Assembly (NCBI GenBank): GCA_022827785.1
Contig: JAJEIM010000003.1
Location: forward strand, 35,421 to 99,420
Source of the DNA: Acidimicrobiia bacterium
Lineage (GTDB): Bacteria > Actinomycetota > Acidimicrobiia > Spongiisociales > Spongiisociaceae
DNA: 64,000 nt
Reading direction: 5' to 3'
In this document: in pieces, positions 42,984 through 51,771 of the stretch
How positions within the stretch are numbered: the stretch's first letter is position 1
Layout of the letters: every line of letters starts with the position of its first letter
The notes under the pieces: generated by a model
Database searches by the model: none
Told to the model about the DNA's origin: nothing
What the model saw: the letters and a program-made list of their open reading frames with translations, nothing else
Made by a program: the position numbers and the translations under genes

Positions 42984-43043
42984 TCTCACCAACGGACCGA
43001 AGACAACGCGACCTGCTTAGATCAGGCAAGCGACAAGAGTTGG

Positions 43044-43074
43044 CGCGGGGTCGGATTATCCGTCCGGCCCCGCG
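43044..43074 (+). terminator. Strong intercistronic hairpin after the binding protein gene
   Basis: Arms CGCGGGGTCGGA (43044-43055) and TCCGGCCCCGCG (43063-43074) form a 12-pair stem with a single U-G pair and a 7-base loop; a weak T-rich stretch (TTGGCTTGTT) follows. In ABC operons such hairpins cause partial termination or protect the upstream mRNA, giving more binding protein than permease. That is the likely role here, between 42983 and the permease at 43161. Confidence 0.65.
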
Positions 43075-43160
43075 TTGGCTTGTTAGTCGGCATGTACCCG
43101 CCGGCCTTGCCCAGGGAGCCCCGAGTCGGTCGCCATTCACATGAAGGACACTGATACCCC

Positions 43161-44246
43161 GTGACGATGACCTCCACAGACGTCCTCGATGTGCGCGCCA
43201 AGGCACTGAGAGAAAAACGGCGTCGGAGAATTGCCAGCATTATCTATATTGCTTTAGGGATAACTCTATTTTTCGTTGCCTGGGTACTGCTCTCGCTCGA
43301 GGCATCGCCTTGGCACTACGACATTCCCCCGCCGTTCGGCGCGGTGGGTCCCTTCCAGGACATCCTCCAGGGAGTGTGGGGACTGTTCCAGGGGGAAGGC
43401 GCCATAGCCCACTTCTGGCGCAACCTCGGAACCAGCCAGGACATGAAGATCAAGTTCGTCCACGCCTGCCCGGATCTGCATCCGGCGAACGTCAACAATC
43501 CGTTCAGGCAGATCATCTCCAGCCTGATGGGATGGAAGTACAACGCCGATAATCTGCTGCCCGGCCAACCCTCGCCGGTGCCGATCGGCCAGTTGCCCGA
43601 CTACTGCTACGGGTACGGAATCCATTTGCTTGTAACGATCATCCGTATCCTGATCGGCGCGGCGCTCGGCACCATCGCCGGCCTTGCGATCGGTCTGTCA
43701 AGCCTCGTGTTCCCCAAGGTCGCCCAGGTTTTCACTCCGGTCGCCTCCTTCTTCGGAACCGCCCCCATCTTCATCGCCGCACCGTTCTTCGTGATCTGGT
43801 TCGGTGTTGAGGTGCCGATCATGACCACCATCGGCCTGGTGACCTTCTACACGACCCTGCTCATGTACTTCTTCAGCAGGCGGGCCGCCGAGAACATTCC
43901 CGTCGGGATCGTCGAGTCAGCCCTCACTCTCGGCGGAACACCTCGTTCGATATTCCGCTGGGTCTACCTGCCCGGCACGGTGCCGGAGATCGCAGGAGGC
44001 TTCCGCATCGCACTGGCGGGCGCCTGGGGTCTAGGCGTGCTGGTGGAGGTGCTCGGCATTCAGGTCGGAGGAGGCCACCTCATCGATATCTGGAGGTTCC
44101 TGATCGGCCAACTCCAAGCCCCGTCAGCACTCGTGGCGTTGATCACCTTCTACGGAGTTCTCGCGGTGGTGGTCGACGGAATACTGCTGGTGCTTATCCG
44201 TTACCTGACCAGGTGGTCCGAGGCTGGCCGCCGACTAGGGCTGTAG
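43161..44246 (+). CDS. ABC transporter permease with large extracytoplasmic insert
   Basis: 361 residues from GTG at 43161; ATG at 43167 is an alternative. A first helix (about 25-47) is followed by about 100 residues without membrane segments, containing two cysteines, before the usual six-helix BPD_transp_1 core starts near residue 150 (YGIHLLVTIIRILIGAALG). The ATPase-contact loop is ESALTLGGTPRSIFRWVYLPG. Standard SsuC-type permeases lack this insert. It may contact the coiled-coil binding protein. The ATPase gene follows after 16 bases. Confidence 0.87.
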   Translation: MTMTSTDVLDVRAKALREKRRRRIASIIYIALGITLFFVAWVLLSLEASPWHYDIPPPFGAVGPFQDILQGVWGLFQGEGAIAHFWRNLGTSQDMKIKFVHACPDLHPANVNNPFRQIISSLMGWKYNADNLLPGQPSPVPIGQLPDYCYGYGIHLLVTIIRILIGAALGTIAGLAIGLSSLVFPKVAQVFTPVASFFGTAPIFIAAPFFVIWFGVEVPIMTTIGLVTFYTTLLMYFFSRRAAENIPVGIVESALTLGGTPRSIFRWVYLPGTVPEIAGGFRIALAGAWGLGVLVEVLGIQVGGGHLIDIWRFLIGQLQAPSALVALITFYGVLAVVVDGILLVLIRYLTRWSEAGRRLGL

Positions 44247-44262
44247 ACAAGGAGGAACAGCT

Positions 44263-45039
44263 ATGTCAAGAGTCGTCAGCTTCGAGGGTCTATGGTGCGT
44301 CTTCGAGCACCGGTCCGGCCAACTGGTCAACGCCCTCCACGATGTCAATTTCGAAGTCCAACCCGGCGAGTTCGTTTGCGTGGTCGGGCGATCCGGCCAC
44401 GGGAAGACCACCCTGCTGCGGGTTCTCGCCGGACTGCAACCGCCCACCGCCGGTCAGATAAGGCTGGGAGAGGTGGTCGTCGAGGGACCCGGCGCCGACC
44501 GGGCGATGGTGTTCCAGCAGGACACTGTCTTTCCGTGGCTTCACGTCCGCGAGAACGTCGAATTCGGCCTCCGCGCCTTGAAGGTTGACGATGAGGAAAG
44601 GGAAAGCACGACAGCCCACTGGTTGGACGCGGTAGGGCTGACCGACTTCGCTGATTCGTGGCCCCGGGAACTCTCCGGAGGCATGCGCAAGCGGGTGGCG
44701 CTGGCAGCTGCCATGGCGGTCGGCTCCGATGTGATCCTCATGGACGAGCCCTTCGGATCCCTCGACTATTTCACCCGCCGCAATCTCCATGACGTGCTCC
44801 TGGACCTTTGGGAAGAGACACAGAAGACGGTCTTCTTCGTGACCCACGACATCGAGGAGGCTCTGATACTGGCCGATCGCGTGATCCTCCTGGCCGAAGG
44901 AAAGCTGGTGGACGACATCCCGGTCGACCTACCACGTCCCCGTGACGAGGATGTACGAGCCAGTTCCGCCGCCGTCGATATCACCAAGACGATCCTGGCC
45001 CACTTGGGAATCACCGAAGAGGAAGCGACCCAGGTTTGA
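44263..45039 (+). CDS. ABC transporter ATP-binding protein (nitrate/taurine class)
   Basis: 258 residues, with AAGGAGGAA before the ATG. Walker A is GRSGHGKTT near residue 45, the signature is LSGGMRKRVALAAAM, Walker B is VILMDEPFGSLD and the H-loop is FVTHDIEEALIL. The Q-loop VFQQDTVFPWLHV is typical of the SsuB/TauB/NrtD class. It energises a heterodimeric channel formed by the permeases encoded on either side. Its stop overlaps the TTG start of the second permease (TTGA). One residue of the usual Walker A (GPSGCGKST) is changed to His, which is unlikely to affect nucleotide binding. Confidence 0.92.
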   Translation: MSRVVSFEGLWCVFEHRSGQLVNALHDVNFEVQPGEFVCVVGRSGHGKTTLLRVLAGLQPPTAGQIRLGEVVVEGPGADRAMVFQQDTVFPWLHVRENVEFGLRALKVDDEERESTTAHWLDAVGLTDFADSWPRELSGGMRKRVALAAAMAVGSDVILMDEPFGSLDYFTRRNLHDVLLDLWEETQKTVFFVTHDIEEALILADRVILLAEGKLVDDIPVDLPRPRDEDVRASSAAVDITKTILAHLGITEEEATQV

Positions 45040-46253
45040 GCCACACCCGACTGTTCCGGATCCTATTCTGGGTCGGATGGATCCTATGGATCTTCGTCTC
45101 GGGCCTGGCAGTCCTCGCTATCTCACCGCTGGGAGACTGGCAGTTTGAAGAGGGCGTACTCCACCTGACCTGGCAGTTTATCTTCTTGTGGGCGGTCCTT
45201 TTCTGGGCTTACACGTTCATCTTCCGATTCCGAGCGTCGGTCGCAGCCGCAAAGCGGATCGGCAGGGGCATTGTCCGGCTGCCTGAGCGCATGGTCAAGG
45301 CTGCGAAAGCCAACCCGCTGTTCTTCATCACTTGGGCGGTGCTACTCGTGGGCTGGCAGATCATGTCGTACGTCGCGCCCAAGGGGACGCTTGAACATCC
45401 GCTGGTACCGGGGTTCGACTACATAATCTACAACGCTCTTTACAGACTGTCCGGCAACTGGGACCTGTTCGGAGGGTTCAGCTTGCCCGGCCTGACCCTG
45501 CAATTCGGAGAGTTGGCGCCCTTCCCCGCCATAGAGGGTGCCGAGTCGAGGACCTGGACAGCCGTGTTCCTGGCTCTGGGCTTCCATTCCTTCATGACCC
45601 TTTCCCGATTGGTGGCCGGCTTGGGTGTCGGGTTGATAGCCGGTCTGGCCACCGGTCTCGCCCTTCCCTACTGGTCCGCCCTGCGCCAGATATCGTGGGC
45701 GCCGTTCAACTTCCTGAGAATGATCCCACTCCTGGCAGCGATCCCATGGATGCAGTTCGCCCTGGGAGTCGACCTCCGGGCCACCACCCTCTTCATCGGC
45801 TTCGGCGTGTGGGTGATGCTGGTGGTGGCGACCATGAACGCCGTGGCCAACGTGCCCGACAGGTACATCGAAAGCTCCCGTACGCTGGGCGCTTCGCGGC
45901 TGCGCACCTACTTCAAGGTGATCGTGCCGGGGGCCATGCCGGAATTGCGCACCGCGCTCCTGCTGGCCGGCGGGCTCGGGTGGTCGTTGACGATCGCCGC
46001 CGAGTTCCTGGGCTTCCCGACCGGATTGGGCTTCATGGCCGCCGCGGCGGTTCAGGAAACCAACACGGCTCGGCTGGTCATCGTGGCCATCGTGGTCGCT
46101 TTCTACTCGCTCCTGACCTTCTACCTTCTCAACCAGTTGTTCAACCGGATGGTCAGCTGGATGCCCCAACGGACCAGCGGGACCACGGACATCTCCAAGG
46201 TGGCGGGCGCCGCCGGCGCTGCGGGTCGCGCCGGAGACCAACTCCACGAATAG
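45036..46253 (+). CDS. Second ABC permease with N-terminal two-helix extension
   Basis: 405 residues from TTG at 45036, overlapping the ATPase stop. Two N-terminal helices (about 6-27 and 47-65) and a third segment (about 95-110) precede the BPD_transp_1 core, which begins near residue 185 (HSFMTLSRLVAGLGVGL). The ATPase-contact loop is ESSRTLGASRLRTYFKVIVPG. Most NMT1-class importers use one permease gene; this system has two non-identical ones on each side of the ATPase, both with unusual N-terminal regions. They probably form a heterodimer. The last residues are Ala/Gly-rich and disordered. Confidence 0.87.
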   Translation: MSHTRLFRILFWVGWILWIFVSGLAVLAISPLGDWQFEEGVLHLTWQFIFLWAVLFWAYTFIFRFRASVAAAKRIGRGIVRLPERMVKAAKANPLFFITWAVLLVGWQIMSYVAPKGTLEHPLVPGFDYIIYNALYRLSGNWDLFGGFSLPGLTLQFGELAPFPAIEGAESRTWTAVFLALGFHSFMTLSRLVAGLGVGLIAGLATGLALPYWSALRQISWAPFNFLRMIPLLAAIPWMQFALGVDLRATTLFIGFGVWVMLVVATMNAVANVPDRYIESSRTLGASRLRTYFKVIVPGAMPELRTALLLAGGLGWSLTIAAEFLGFPTGLGFMAAAAVQETNTARLVIVAIVVAFYSLLTFYLLNQLFNRMVSWMPQRTSGTTDISKVAGAAGAAGRAGDQLHE

Positions 46254-46307
46254 TCCGAATCGACAACGGGATCAACCCAGGGCAGTGACCCGGTCAGGAC
46301 ATAGATC

Positions 46308-47222
46308 ATGCTGATCGGGGCCGTATTCGGACTGATCACGGCAGTGACGCTGGGCGTCAACAACCTGCTGACCGCGGTCGTAGCTCGCCGGTTCGGGGTG
46401 CTGCGATCCACCACCGTCACCCTGACCATCGCCTTCGTGGTGATGATCGCCTGGGCGGTGGTGATCGGCGTGCCCTTCGAGATCACGAGGGATCAGATCA
46501 TCCTGCTGGGTCTGCTGGGCGGCGCCGCAGCCACCTCGTTCCTGGGAAGCTACATGGCCCTGCGGCTTGGCCCGGTCTCGGTGGTGAGTCCCATCTCGGC
46601 CCTGTCGGGCGCCATCACGGTGCTCTATTCCTACTGGCTGCTCGCGGAGAGGCCCACCGCGGTGCAGTGGATCGGGATTCCGATCGCCGCGGCGGGAGCG
46701 GTCCTGGCTTCGCTGGTCATCGAGAAGGGCACCAAGATCCGCCTGGTCACTTGGGGGCCGGTCTTCGCCATGATCGCGGTGCTCGTGGGATCGCTCTCGA
46801 ACGCCGGCCTGAAGATTCCCATCCGGGACGGCCTCGACTCCAACTGGACCATCATCACCCAGCGTTTCTACACCGTGGCCTACGTGGCCCTGGCGTTCGT
46901 GATTATCGCCCGGATAACCCAGAACAGGAGCCGGGAGGGAAAAACGTCTCGTCTGGAGGACTGGGACAAGAGGCAATCGAAGATCACCTGGCGCAACGGA
47001 TGGCTGCTCGGCCTGGTGGGTGTCATCGACGCCGTCTCCTTCGTGACCTTCGGGTACGGCCTGGCCTACGCCCCGGCCTGGCTGATCGGGCTACTCTCCC
47101 AGAGCGGCCGGGTGATCGCAGTGATCGGCGGGGTGATCTTCTTCCACGAGCGGCTCCACCACCTACAGTGGACGGGCGTCGGGCTCGTGGCGGTCGGCCT
47201 GGTGATGTCCATCGCCGGCTAA
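46308..47222 (+). CDS. EamA/DMT-superfamily transporter
   Basis: 304 residues with about ten membrane helices arranged as two EamA repeats. The first ends with ALRLGPVSVVSPISALSGAITVLYSYWLLAERP and the second with LSQSGRVIAVIGGVIFFHERL, both parts being typical of the glutamate-proline turn before the last helix of each repeat. Members export or import metabolites such as amino acids, nucleobases or drugs. It follows the ABC importer by 54 bases on the same strand, so it may move the same compound or a breakdown product in the other direction. The substrate is unknown. Confidence 0.9.
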   Translation: MLIGAVFGLITAVTLGVNNLLTAVVARRFGVLRSTTVTLTIAFVVMIAWAVVIGVPFEITRDQIILLGLLGGAAATSFLGSYMALRLGPVSVVSPISALSGAITVLYSYWLLAERPTAVQWIGIPIAAAGAVLASLVIEKGTKIRLVTWGPVFAMIAVLVGSLSNAGLKIPIRDGLDSNWTIITQRFYTVAYVALAFVIIARITQNRSREGKTSRLEDWDKRQSKITWRNGWLLGLVGVIDAVSFVTFGYGLAYAPAWLIGLLSQSGRVIAVIGGVIFFHERLHHLQWTGVGLVAVGLVMSIAG

Positions 47223-47332
47223 GAGGCGCGGCCGACAACTCCCTCCCGCACGCGCTCACATCTCGGATAGCTGAACAATACGCTACTATCCGCAATGGAG
47301 GACAACGTTACATCCACGACACGGAGAGTGTG

Positions 47333-47713
47333 ATGACAACATTGACCTACCAGGATGCGGCCCGGCACCTGCTGGCCCAGGGCTTCGAGGAGCTGGCCGA
47401 GGGCGACTCCCGGCAGGCATCGGAGAAGGGATGGGGCGCGGCCGCACAGATGATCAAGGCCGTCGCCTCCATCCGCGGCTGGAAACACGACAGCCACGCC
47501 GCCCTCTACCGCGTGATCGACCGCCTGGTCAGGGAGAACGGTGACGACGGTATCCGTGTCCGGTTCGGTATGGCCAACGCCCTTCACCAGAACTTCTACG
47601 AGAACTGGGGTAGTGCCGACTACGTGGCCGGCGGGCTGGCAGAAGTCCGTGTCCTACTGGACAAGCTGGAACCGTTGCTGGACCGGGAGCGCCATCCCGC
47701 GCCAACCCTATAG
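47333..47713 (+). CDS. PaREP1/HEPN-like small protein
   Basis: 126 residues from ATG at 47333, with GGAGAG upstream; a much longer open frame upstream lies in the wrong frame of the EamA gene. The pattern LAEGDSRQASEKGWGAAAQMIKAVA followed by RGWKHDSHAALYRVI, cited here by its parts, matches the PaREP1 family, an all-helical fold related to HEPN and nucleotidyltransferase-substrate-binding proteins. The histidines of the HxSH segment and the conserved KGWGA are intact. Relatives are common in archaea and actinobacteria and have no firm function; some HEPN proteins are toxins. No nucleotidyltransferase partner is adjacent. Confidence 0.65.
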   Translation: MTTLTYQDAARHLLAQGFEELAEGDSRQASEKGWGAAAQMIKAVASIRGWKHDSHAALYRVIDRLVRENGDDGIRVRFGMANALHQNFYENWGSADYVAGGLAEVRVLLDKLEPLLDRERHPAPTL

Positions 47714-47729
47714 TGCGCTGAGCCGGCGC

Positions 47730-47957
47730 AAGAACGCGAAAATCCCGGCAACCGGCACCCGCCCGCTGGGCCCTCCCCCGCCACCACCACCGTGCCTGGA
47801 GCGTGGTCGGCCATGCCCGGCCGGATGCCGGGAATCGGCGGTTCGCTCCATCGAGCTGTCATGTTCCCTCAGGCCGGCCGTTCCGATCGGTATGACGCTA
47901 TCGGCCGGTGTTGGTGCTTGGCGATTGCCAAGATATATGGAGGGTGTGACACAAACG
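47730..47957 (-). repeat. Dispersed element, copy 2 (about 228 bp, more diverged)
   Basis: On the minus strand it starts CCGTTTGTGTCACACCCTCC and ends GGGATTTTCGCGTTCTTGC. It shares with copies 1 and 3 the two ends and the blocks CTGAGGGAAC (with copy 1), GGTGGTGGCGGGGGAGGGCCC and AGCGGGCG. The middle is diverged and slightly longer. The position of the short ORF start is replaced by TTG and the frame is not kept. It fills most of the gap between the PaREP1-like gene and the convergent hydrolase gene. Confidence 0.75.
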
Positions 47958-48000
47958 GAAATGTAACCCTCGGTGACCGGCCCTGCCGGTGAGGAATCGG

Positions 48001-48843
48001 TCAGATCTTGGGGAAGTTGTACCGGAACACTCCCCCGGTCCGGACCATCTCCGCGGCGATCCCATCGGCGTGCTGGACGAAACGGTTCAGCATGGCGTTG
48101 ATCTGATCCGGCACATCCTGCAGGGCCTTGTGACCGGCGCCCACCACTTTGCCGATCACCACCTGAGGGCACAGCTCACGCAGCAGATCCAGGTCGAGGT
48201 CGGGCTGGCCGCAGTCGATGTACAGGTAGGGGCACTTCACGCCCCGCATGATGGGCTCGGCGTCGAATCCCATCATCCCCTTCCATCCGTTCAGGATCAC
48301 ATGGTCGGGCACCTCGGCCAGCCGCTCCGAGATGGTCGCGACCCGGGACGGGTCGTCGGTCGGAAGGTAGGAGGCGCTGAGGAACATGCGCAGCGTCTCG
48401 CGGAAGTCGCTCTCGGCGGTCATCAGATGATCGAAGGGACCGTGGTGTTGCTGGTGCCAGCCGGGGATGTTCGAAGGCGAGTCGAGGCTGGCGATGGCCC
48501 CAACCAACTCGGGGTGGCGGGCAGCGGCGGAGATTATCACCTGGCCGCCCATGCTCTGGCCGACCAGCACCGGCCTGTCAAGCCCCAACTGGTGGATCAG
48601 TTCCGCCACGTCATCACCGTGCTGCTCCATGGTGTAGACCACGTCGGGCTTGTCGCTCTCGCCATGGCCCCGCAGGTCGACCGCGATACAGCGATGGTTC
48701 GGGGAGAAGTACTCCTCCTGATTGCCGAAGCCGGTGCGGTTCCCGAAGCCGCCGTGGATGAAGATGATGGCCGGGTCACCCGAGCCGAGTTCGTGGTAAG
48801 CGATCCGGACGCCGTCGGGGGTGGTGATGGTCTTGGTAGTCAT
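48001..48843 (-). CDS. Alpha/beta hydrolase, paralogue 1 of 3
   Basis: 280 residues. Catalytic features are the HGG oxyanion segment (FIHGGFGN), the nucleophile elbow GQSMGG with S97, and the late His in VGAGHKALQDVPDQ; the acid is probably the Asp in LYIDCGQPD. The DLRGHGESDKPD segment is typical of haloalkane-dehalogenase, epoxide-hydrolase or esterase-like members. The C-terminus EMVRTGGVFRYNFP is shared almost exactly with the paralogues at 48897 and 50843, also at DNA level, pointing to recent local duplication. It has no signal peptide. The substrate is unknown. Confidence 0.9.
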   Translation of the reverse strand: MTTKTITTPDGVRIAYHELGSGDPAIIFIHGGFGNRTGFGNQEEYFSPNHRCIAVDLRGHGESDKPDVVYTMEQHGDDVAELIHQLGLDRPVLVGQSMGGQVIISAAARHPELVGAIASLDSPSNIPGWHQQHHGPFDHLMTAESDFRETLRMFLSASYLPTDDPSRVATISERLAEVPDHVILNGWKGMMGFDAEPIMRGVKCPYLYIDCGQPDLDLDLLRELCPQVVIGKVVGAGHKALQDVPDQINAMLNRFVQHADGIAAEMVRTGGVFRYNFPKI

Positions 48844-48896
48844 GCCATCGAGCTTAGCCCCGCCTCGCGTGGGCCTATCCGGTCGCCGCGGTCGAG

Positions 48897-49745
48897 CTAG
48901 ACCTCCGGGAAGTTGTACCGGAACACTCCCCCGGTCCGGACCATCTCCGCCGCGATCCCCTCCGCATGCCCGATGAAACGGTCCAGCATGGCGTTGATCT
49001 GATCCGGCACATCCTGGAGAGCCTTGTGACCGGCCCCCACTGTCTTGCCGACCACCACCTGAGGACAGAGCTCGCGCAGCAGATTCAGGTCGATATCAGG
49101 CTGGCCGCAGTCGATGTACAGGTAGGGGCACTCGACCGCCCGGAGTACGTCCGTGGGGTCGTAGTCCACCTTGCCCGCCCAGCTGTTGAGGATCACATGG
49201 TCGGGCACCTCGGCCAGGCGTTCGGCCATCTGCCCGAGCCGGGAGGGATGGTCGGTCGGCAGGTAGGCAGCGCTGAGGAAGGCGATCACCGTCTCCCGGA
49301 AGGGTCCGTCCGGGGTCATCAGATGGTCGTAGGGGCCATGGAACCGCTGATGCCAGCCGGGGATGTTGCTCGGCGAGTCCAGGCTGGCCACGGCCTTAAC
49401 CAGATCCGGGTAGAAGGCGGCCACCGAGATGACCACCTGGCCGCCCATGCTCTGGCCGACCAGCACCGGCCGGTCCAGGCCCAAGTGCCTGATTAGCTCC
49501 GCCACGTCGTGCCCGTGCTGCTCCATCGTGAGCGGCTGGTCCGGCTTGTCGCTGTCACCGTGACCGCGCAGGTCCACCGCCACACACCGATGGTTCGGCG
49601 AGAAGTACTCCTCCTGGTTGCCGAAGCCACGCCGGTTGCTGTAGGCGCCGTGGATGAAGATGATGGCCGGGTCCCCCGACCCGACCTCGTGATAGGCGAT
49701 CCGGGTGCCGTCGCTGAGGGTGATAGATCGGGTTGGGTGGGCCAT
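48897..49745 (-). CDS. Alpha/beta hydrolase, paralogue 2 of 3
   Basis: 282 residues from ATG at 49745; an upstream Met at 49829 adds residues that do not resemble the paralogues. It shares with paralogue 1 the oxyanion region (FIHGAYSNRRGFGN), the elbow GQSMGG, SLDSPSNIPGWHQ and the end EMVRTGGVFRYNFP. Differences cluster in the cap domain between about residues 125 and 200 (for example WAGKVDYDPTDVL versus WKGMMGFDAEPIM), where substrate choice is usually set in this fold. It lies 53 bases upstream of paralogue 1 on the same strand. Confidence 0.9.
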   Translation of the reverse strand: MAHPTRSITLSDGTRIAYHEVGSGDPAIIFIHGAYSNRRGFGNQEEYFSPNHRCVAVDLRGHGDSDKPDQPLTMEQHGHDVAELIRHLGLDRPVLVGQSMGGQVVISVAAFYPDLVKAVASLDSPSNIPGWHQRFHGPYDHLMTPDGPFRETVIAFLSAAYLPTDHPSRLGQMAERLAEVPDHVILNSWAGKVDYDPTDVLRAVECPYLYIDCGQPDIDLNLLRELCPQVVVGKTVGAGHKALQDVPDQINAMLDRFIGHAEGIAAEMVRTGGVFRYNFPEV

Positions 49746-49791
49746 CAGGCGAGCATAGTTGCCCTGCTTCCGGATTCGTGCGTCCGTCCGG

Positions 49792-50772
49792 TTACCCGGT
49801 ATCCACCCTGTCGAGGATGGCTCCGGCAAGCTCTCGGAAGTCCCGGTAGCAGTCTCGGACGGCCCGGGCGTGCCCGCCTATGGCTCCGTCGGCCGGCTCC
49901 AGCGCGAAGATCGGCTTGCGCGCCTCCTGCGCCATCGGCATCAGGCTCCGGTAGTGCCTGAGAATGGCGAGACAGTTGGGGTCATCGCTCACGGTCAGGG
50001 CAGACTGCGGATCCTGGCCGCAGACCTCCCTGGAATAGACGCCCGGGATGCGATCCATCCACCGCTGGTAGGCCATGACGGGACGATCTTGGCGGATGGC
50101 ATCTTGTATTACCACGTAGCCGAGTGGGCGCATCCCACCATCGGGCAACGCCAAGTCTGCAACCGGATTGCGCAAACGCCGCTCCGCCCACTGCTCGCGC
50201 CAGTCACGCAAGGTGGGTCCGAGGTTCCGCAGTCCGTGAAGGGAATACAGGTCCGGCGCCAGGGGAACCACCACGTAGTCCGCCGCAACCAGGGCTGCCC
50301 GGTTCAGTGCGCCGAGATTCGGTCCGACGTCCATCAGCACCAGGTCGGCCGCGGCTTCGGTCGCCGCTCGCCGTAACACGCGCCACAGAGCGGAGACCAC
50401 CCGGAAGGCGCGCGGCTTCCGGTCCAGGCAATCGGGCCACTGTCGGGAGATCTCATCCTCGGCGGCGGCCAGTTTCAGGCCACCCACCACCAGACGGAGG
50501 CTGGGACCGCGCTCCACGAGGTGTGGGGAACCGACATCACCTATCCCCTCCAGCAATGGTTCGAGAGCGCCGTAGACCGTGGTCCGTCCCTGACCTTCCC
50601 AGAGCGGTTCGAGACTGTCGTTATCGATGAACAGGCTGGTGAGGTTCGCCTGAGGGTCCAGATCGGCGGCCACGACATTCCGGCCCTGGCCCGAGTACAT
50701 CCAGGCCAGGTGGTACACCAATGAGGTCTTGCCAACGCCACCCTTGTTGTTGAAGAAGGCAACAAGTCTCAT
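49792..50772 (-). CDS. Solitary ParA/MinD-type ATPase
   Basis: 326 residues from ATG at 50772; the open frame upstream of this point runs into the third hydrolase gene and is not family-like. The deviant Walker A NNKGGVGKTSLV (residues 8-19) with signature lysine K10 and DLDPQANLTSLF identify the ParA superfamily, and DVGPNLGALNRAAL is the second switch region. ParA proteins position plasmids, chromosomes or other cargo with a ParB or adaptor, or act in phage-like and regulatory modules. No ParB or DNA-binding partner is next to it. It separates two of three closely related hydrolase genes, so insertion after duplication, or functional linkage, should be considered. Confidence 0.9.
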   Translation of the reverse strand: MRLVAFFNNKGGVGKTSLVYHLAWMYSGQGRNVVAADLDPQANLTSLFIDNDSLEPLWEGQGRTTVYGALEPLLEGIGDVGSPHLVERGPSLRLVVGGLKLAAAEDEISRQWPDCLDRKPRAFRVVSALWRVLRRAATEAAADLVLMDVGPNLGALNRAALVAADYVVVPLAPDLYSLHGLRNLGPTLRDWREQWAERRLRNPVADLALPDGGMRPLGYVVIQDAIRQDRPVMAYQRWMDRIPGVYSREVCGQDPQSALTVSDDPNCLAILRHYRSLMPMAQEARKPIFALEPADGAIGGHARAVRDCYRDFRELAGAILDRVDTG

Positions 50773-50842
50773 GTCATGTCTCAGGCCTGGTGTGACTGTG
50801 GGCCGGTCGGGTGCGCAAGGTCGGAATGACGCATTGTCTCGG

Positions 50843-51682
50843 CTATCGGTCCGGGAAGTTGTACCGGAACACTCCTCCGGTCCGGACCATCTCAGACGCG
50901 ATCCCGTCGGCGTGGCGGATGAAGCGGTCCAGCATGGCGTTGATCTGATCCGGCACATCCTGGAGAGCCTTGTGGCCGGCCCCCACGGTCTTGCCGACCA
51001 CCACCTGCGGGCAGTGCTCGCGCAGCAGATCGAAGTCCAGGTCGGGCTGGCCCGAGTCCACGTAGAGGTACGGGCAGGTCATCCGGCGCAGGGTGTCGCT
51101 CGGCTCGTAGGCCTTCATCGCATCCCAGGCCCGGACGATCATATGGTCCGGTATCCCGGCCAGCCGCTCCTCCAGGCCTCCCACCCAGGAAGGGTCGTCG
51201 GTGGGCAGGTAGGCGGCCGCCAGGAACCGGTGAACGCCTTCCCGGTACGGGCCGTCGAAGGTGATCAGGTGGTCGAAGGGCGAATGGAACCGCTTCTGCC
51301 AGCCGGGAACGTTGCTGGGCGAATCGAGGCTCGCCACCGCCCGCACCAGCTCGGGATGGCGGGCGGCCACCGAGATGACCACCTGGCCGCCCATGCTGTG
51401 ACCGACCATGACCGCCGGCGGTAGCGCGAGGTGGCGCATCAACTCCGCCACATCGTCGGCGTACCGGGCCATCGAGTAGACCTGATCGGGCTTGTCGCTC
51501 TCACCGTGGCCTCTCAGGTCCACCGCAATGCACCGATGGTTCGGAGAGAAGTACTCCACCTGGTTGCCGAAAGCCTGGTGGGTTCCGTAGATGCCATGGA
51601 TGAAGACGATGGGCGGATCGCCGGCGCCCACGTCTTGGTAGGCGATGCGTACCCCGTCAGCGGTGGTGAAGGATGAACTCAT
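50843..51682 (-). CDS. Alpha/beta hydrolase, paralogue 3 of 3
   Basis: 279 residues from ATG at 51682; a Met four codons earlier (51694) is possible. It has FIHGIYGTHQAFGN, the elbow GHSMGG (Gln replaced by His), SLDSPSNVPGWQ and the shared C-terminus EMVRTGGVFRYNFP. It is somewhat more diverged from paralogues 1 and 2 than they are from each other, mostly in the cap region (VHRFLAAAYLPTDDPSWVGG). The ParA-like gene starts 70 bases downstream of its stop. The three genes together suggest selection for several related substrates or dosage. Confidence 0.9.
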   Translation of the reverse strand: MSSSFTTADGVRIAYQDVGAGDPPIVFIHGIYGTHQAFGNQVEYFSPNHRCIAVDLRGHGESDKPDQVYSMARYADDVAELMRHLALPPAVMVGHSMGGQVVISVAARHPELVRAVASLDSPSNVPGWQKRFHSPFDHLITFDGPYREGVHRFLAAAYLPTDDPSWVGGLEERLAGIPDHMIVRAWDAMKAYEPSDTLRRMTCPYLYVDSGQPDLDFDLLREHCPQVVVGKTVGAGHKALQDVPDQINAMLDRFIRHADGIASEMVRTGGVFRYNFPDR

Positions 51683-51771
51683 GAGTCCGAGCATACCGCC
51701 GGCCCGCCCGGAGCTGGCCGGAGGGTGGCAGATTCAGCCCCCGTGCCATTCGGTCCGTCGAGGGGGCCGTG

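Noticed and set aside
45342..46247. A 301-codon minus-strand open frame
   Set aside because: It is antisense to the second ABC permease; its composition (Gln/Gly/His-rich) is that of a shadow frame.
49792..50958. ParA-like gene starting at 50958
   Set aside because: The first 62 codons overlap the end of the third hydrolase gene in another frame and have no ParA features; the family N-terminus starts at 50772.
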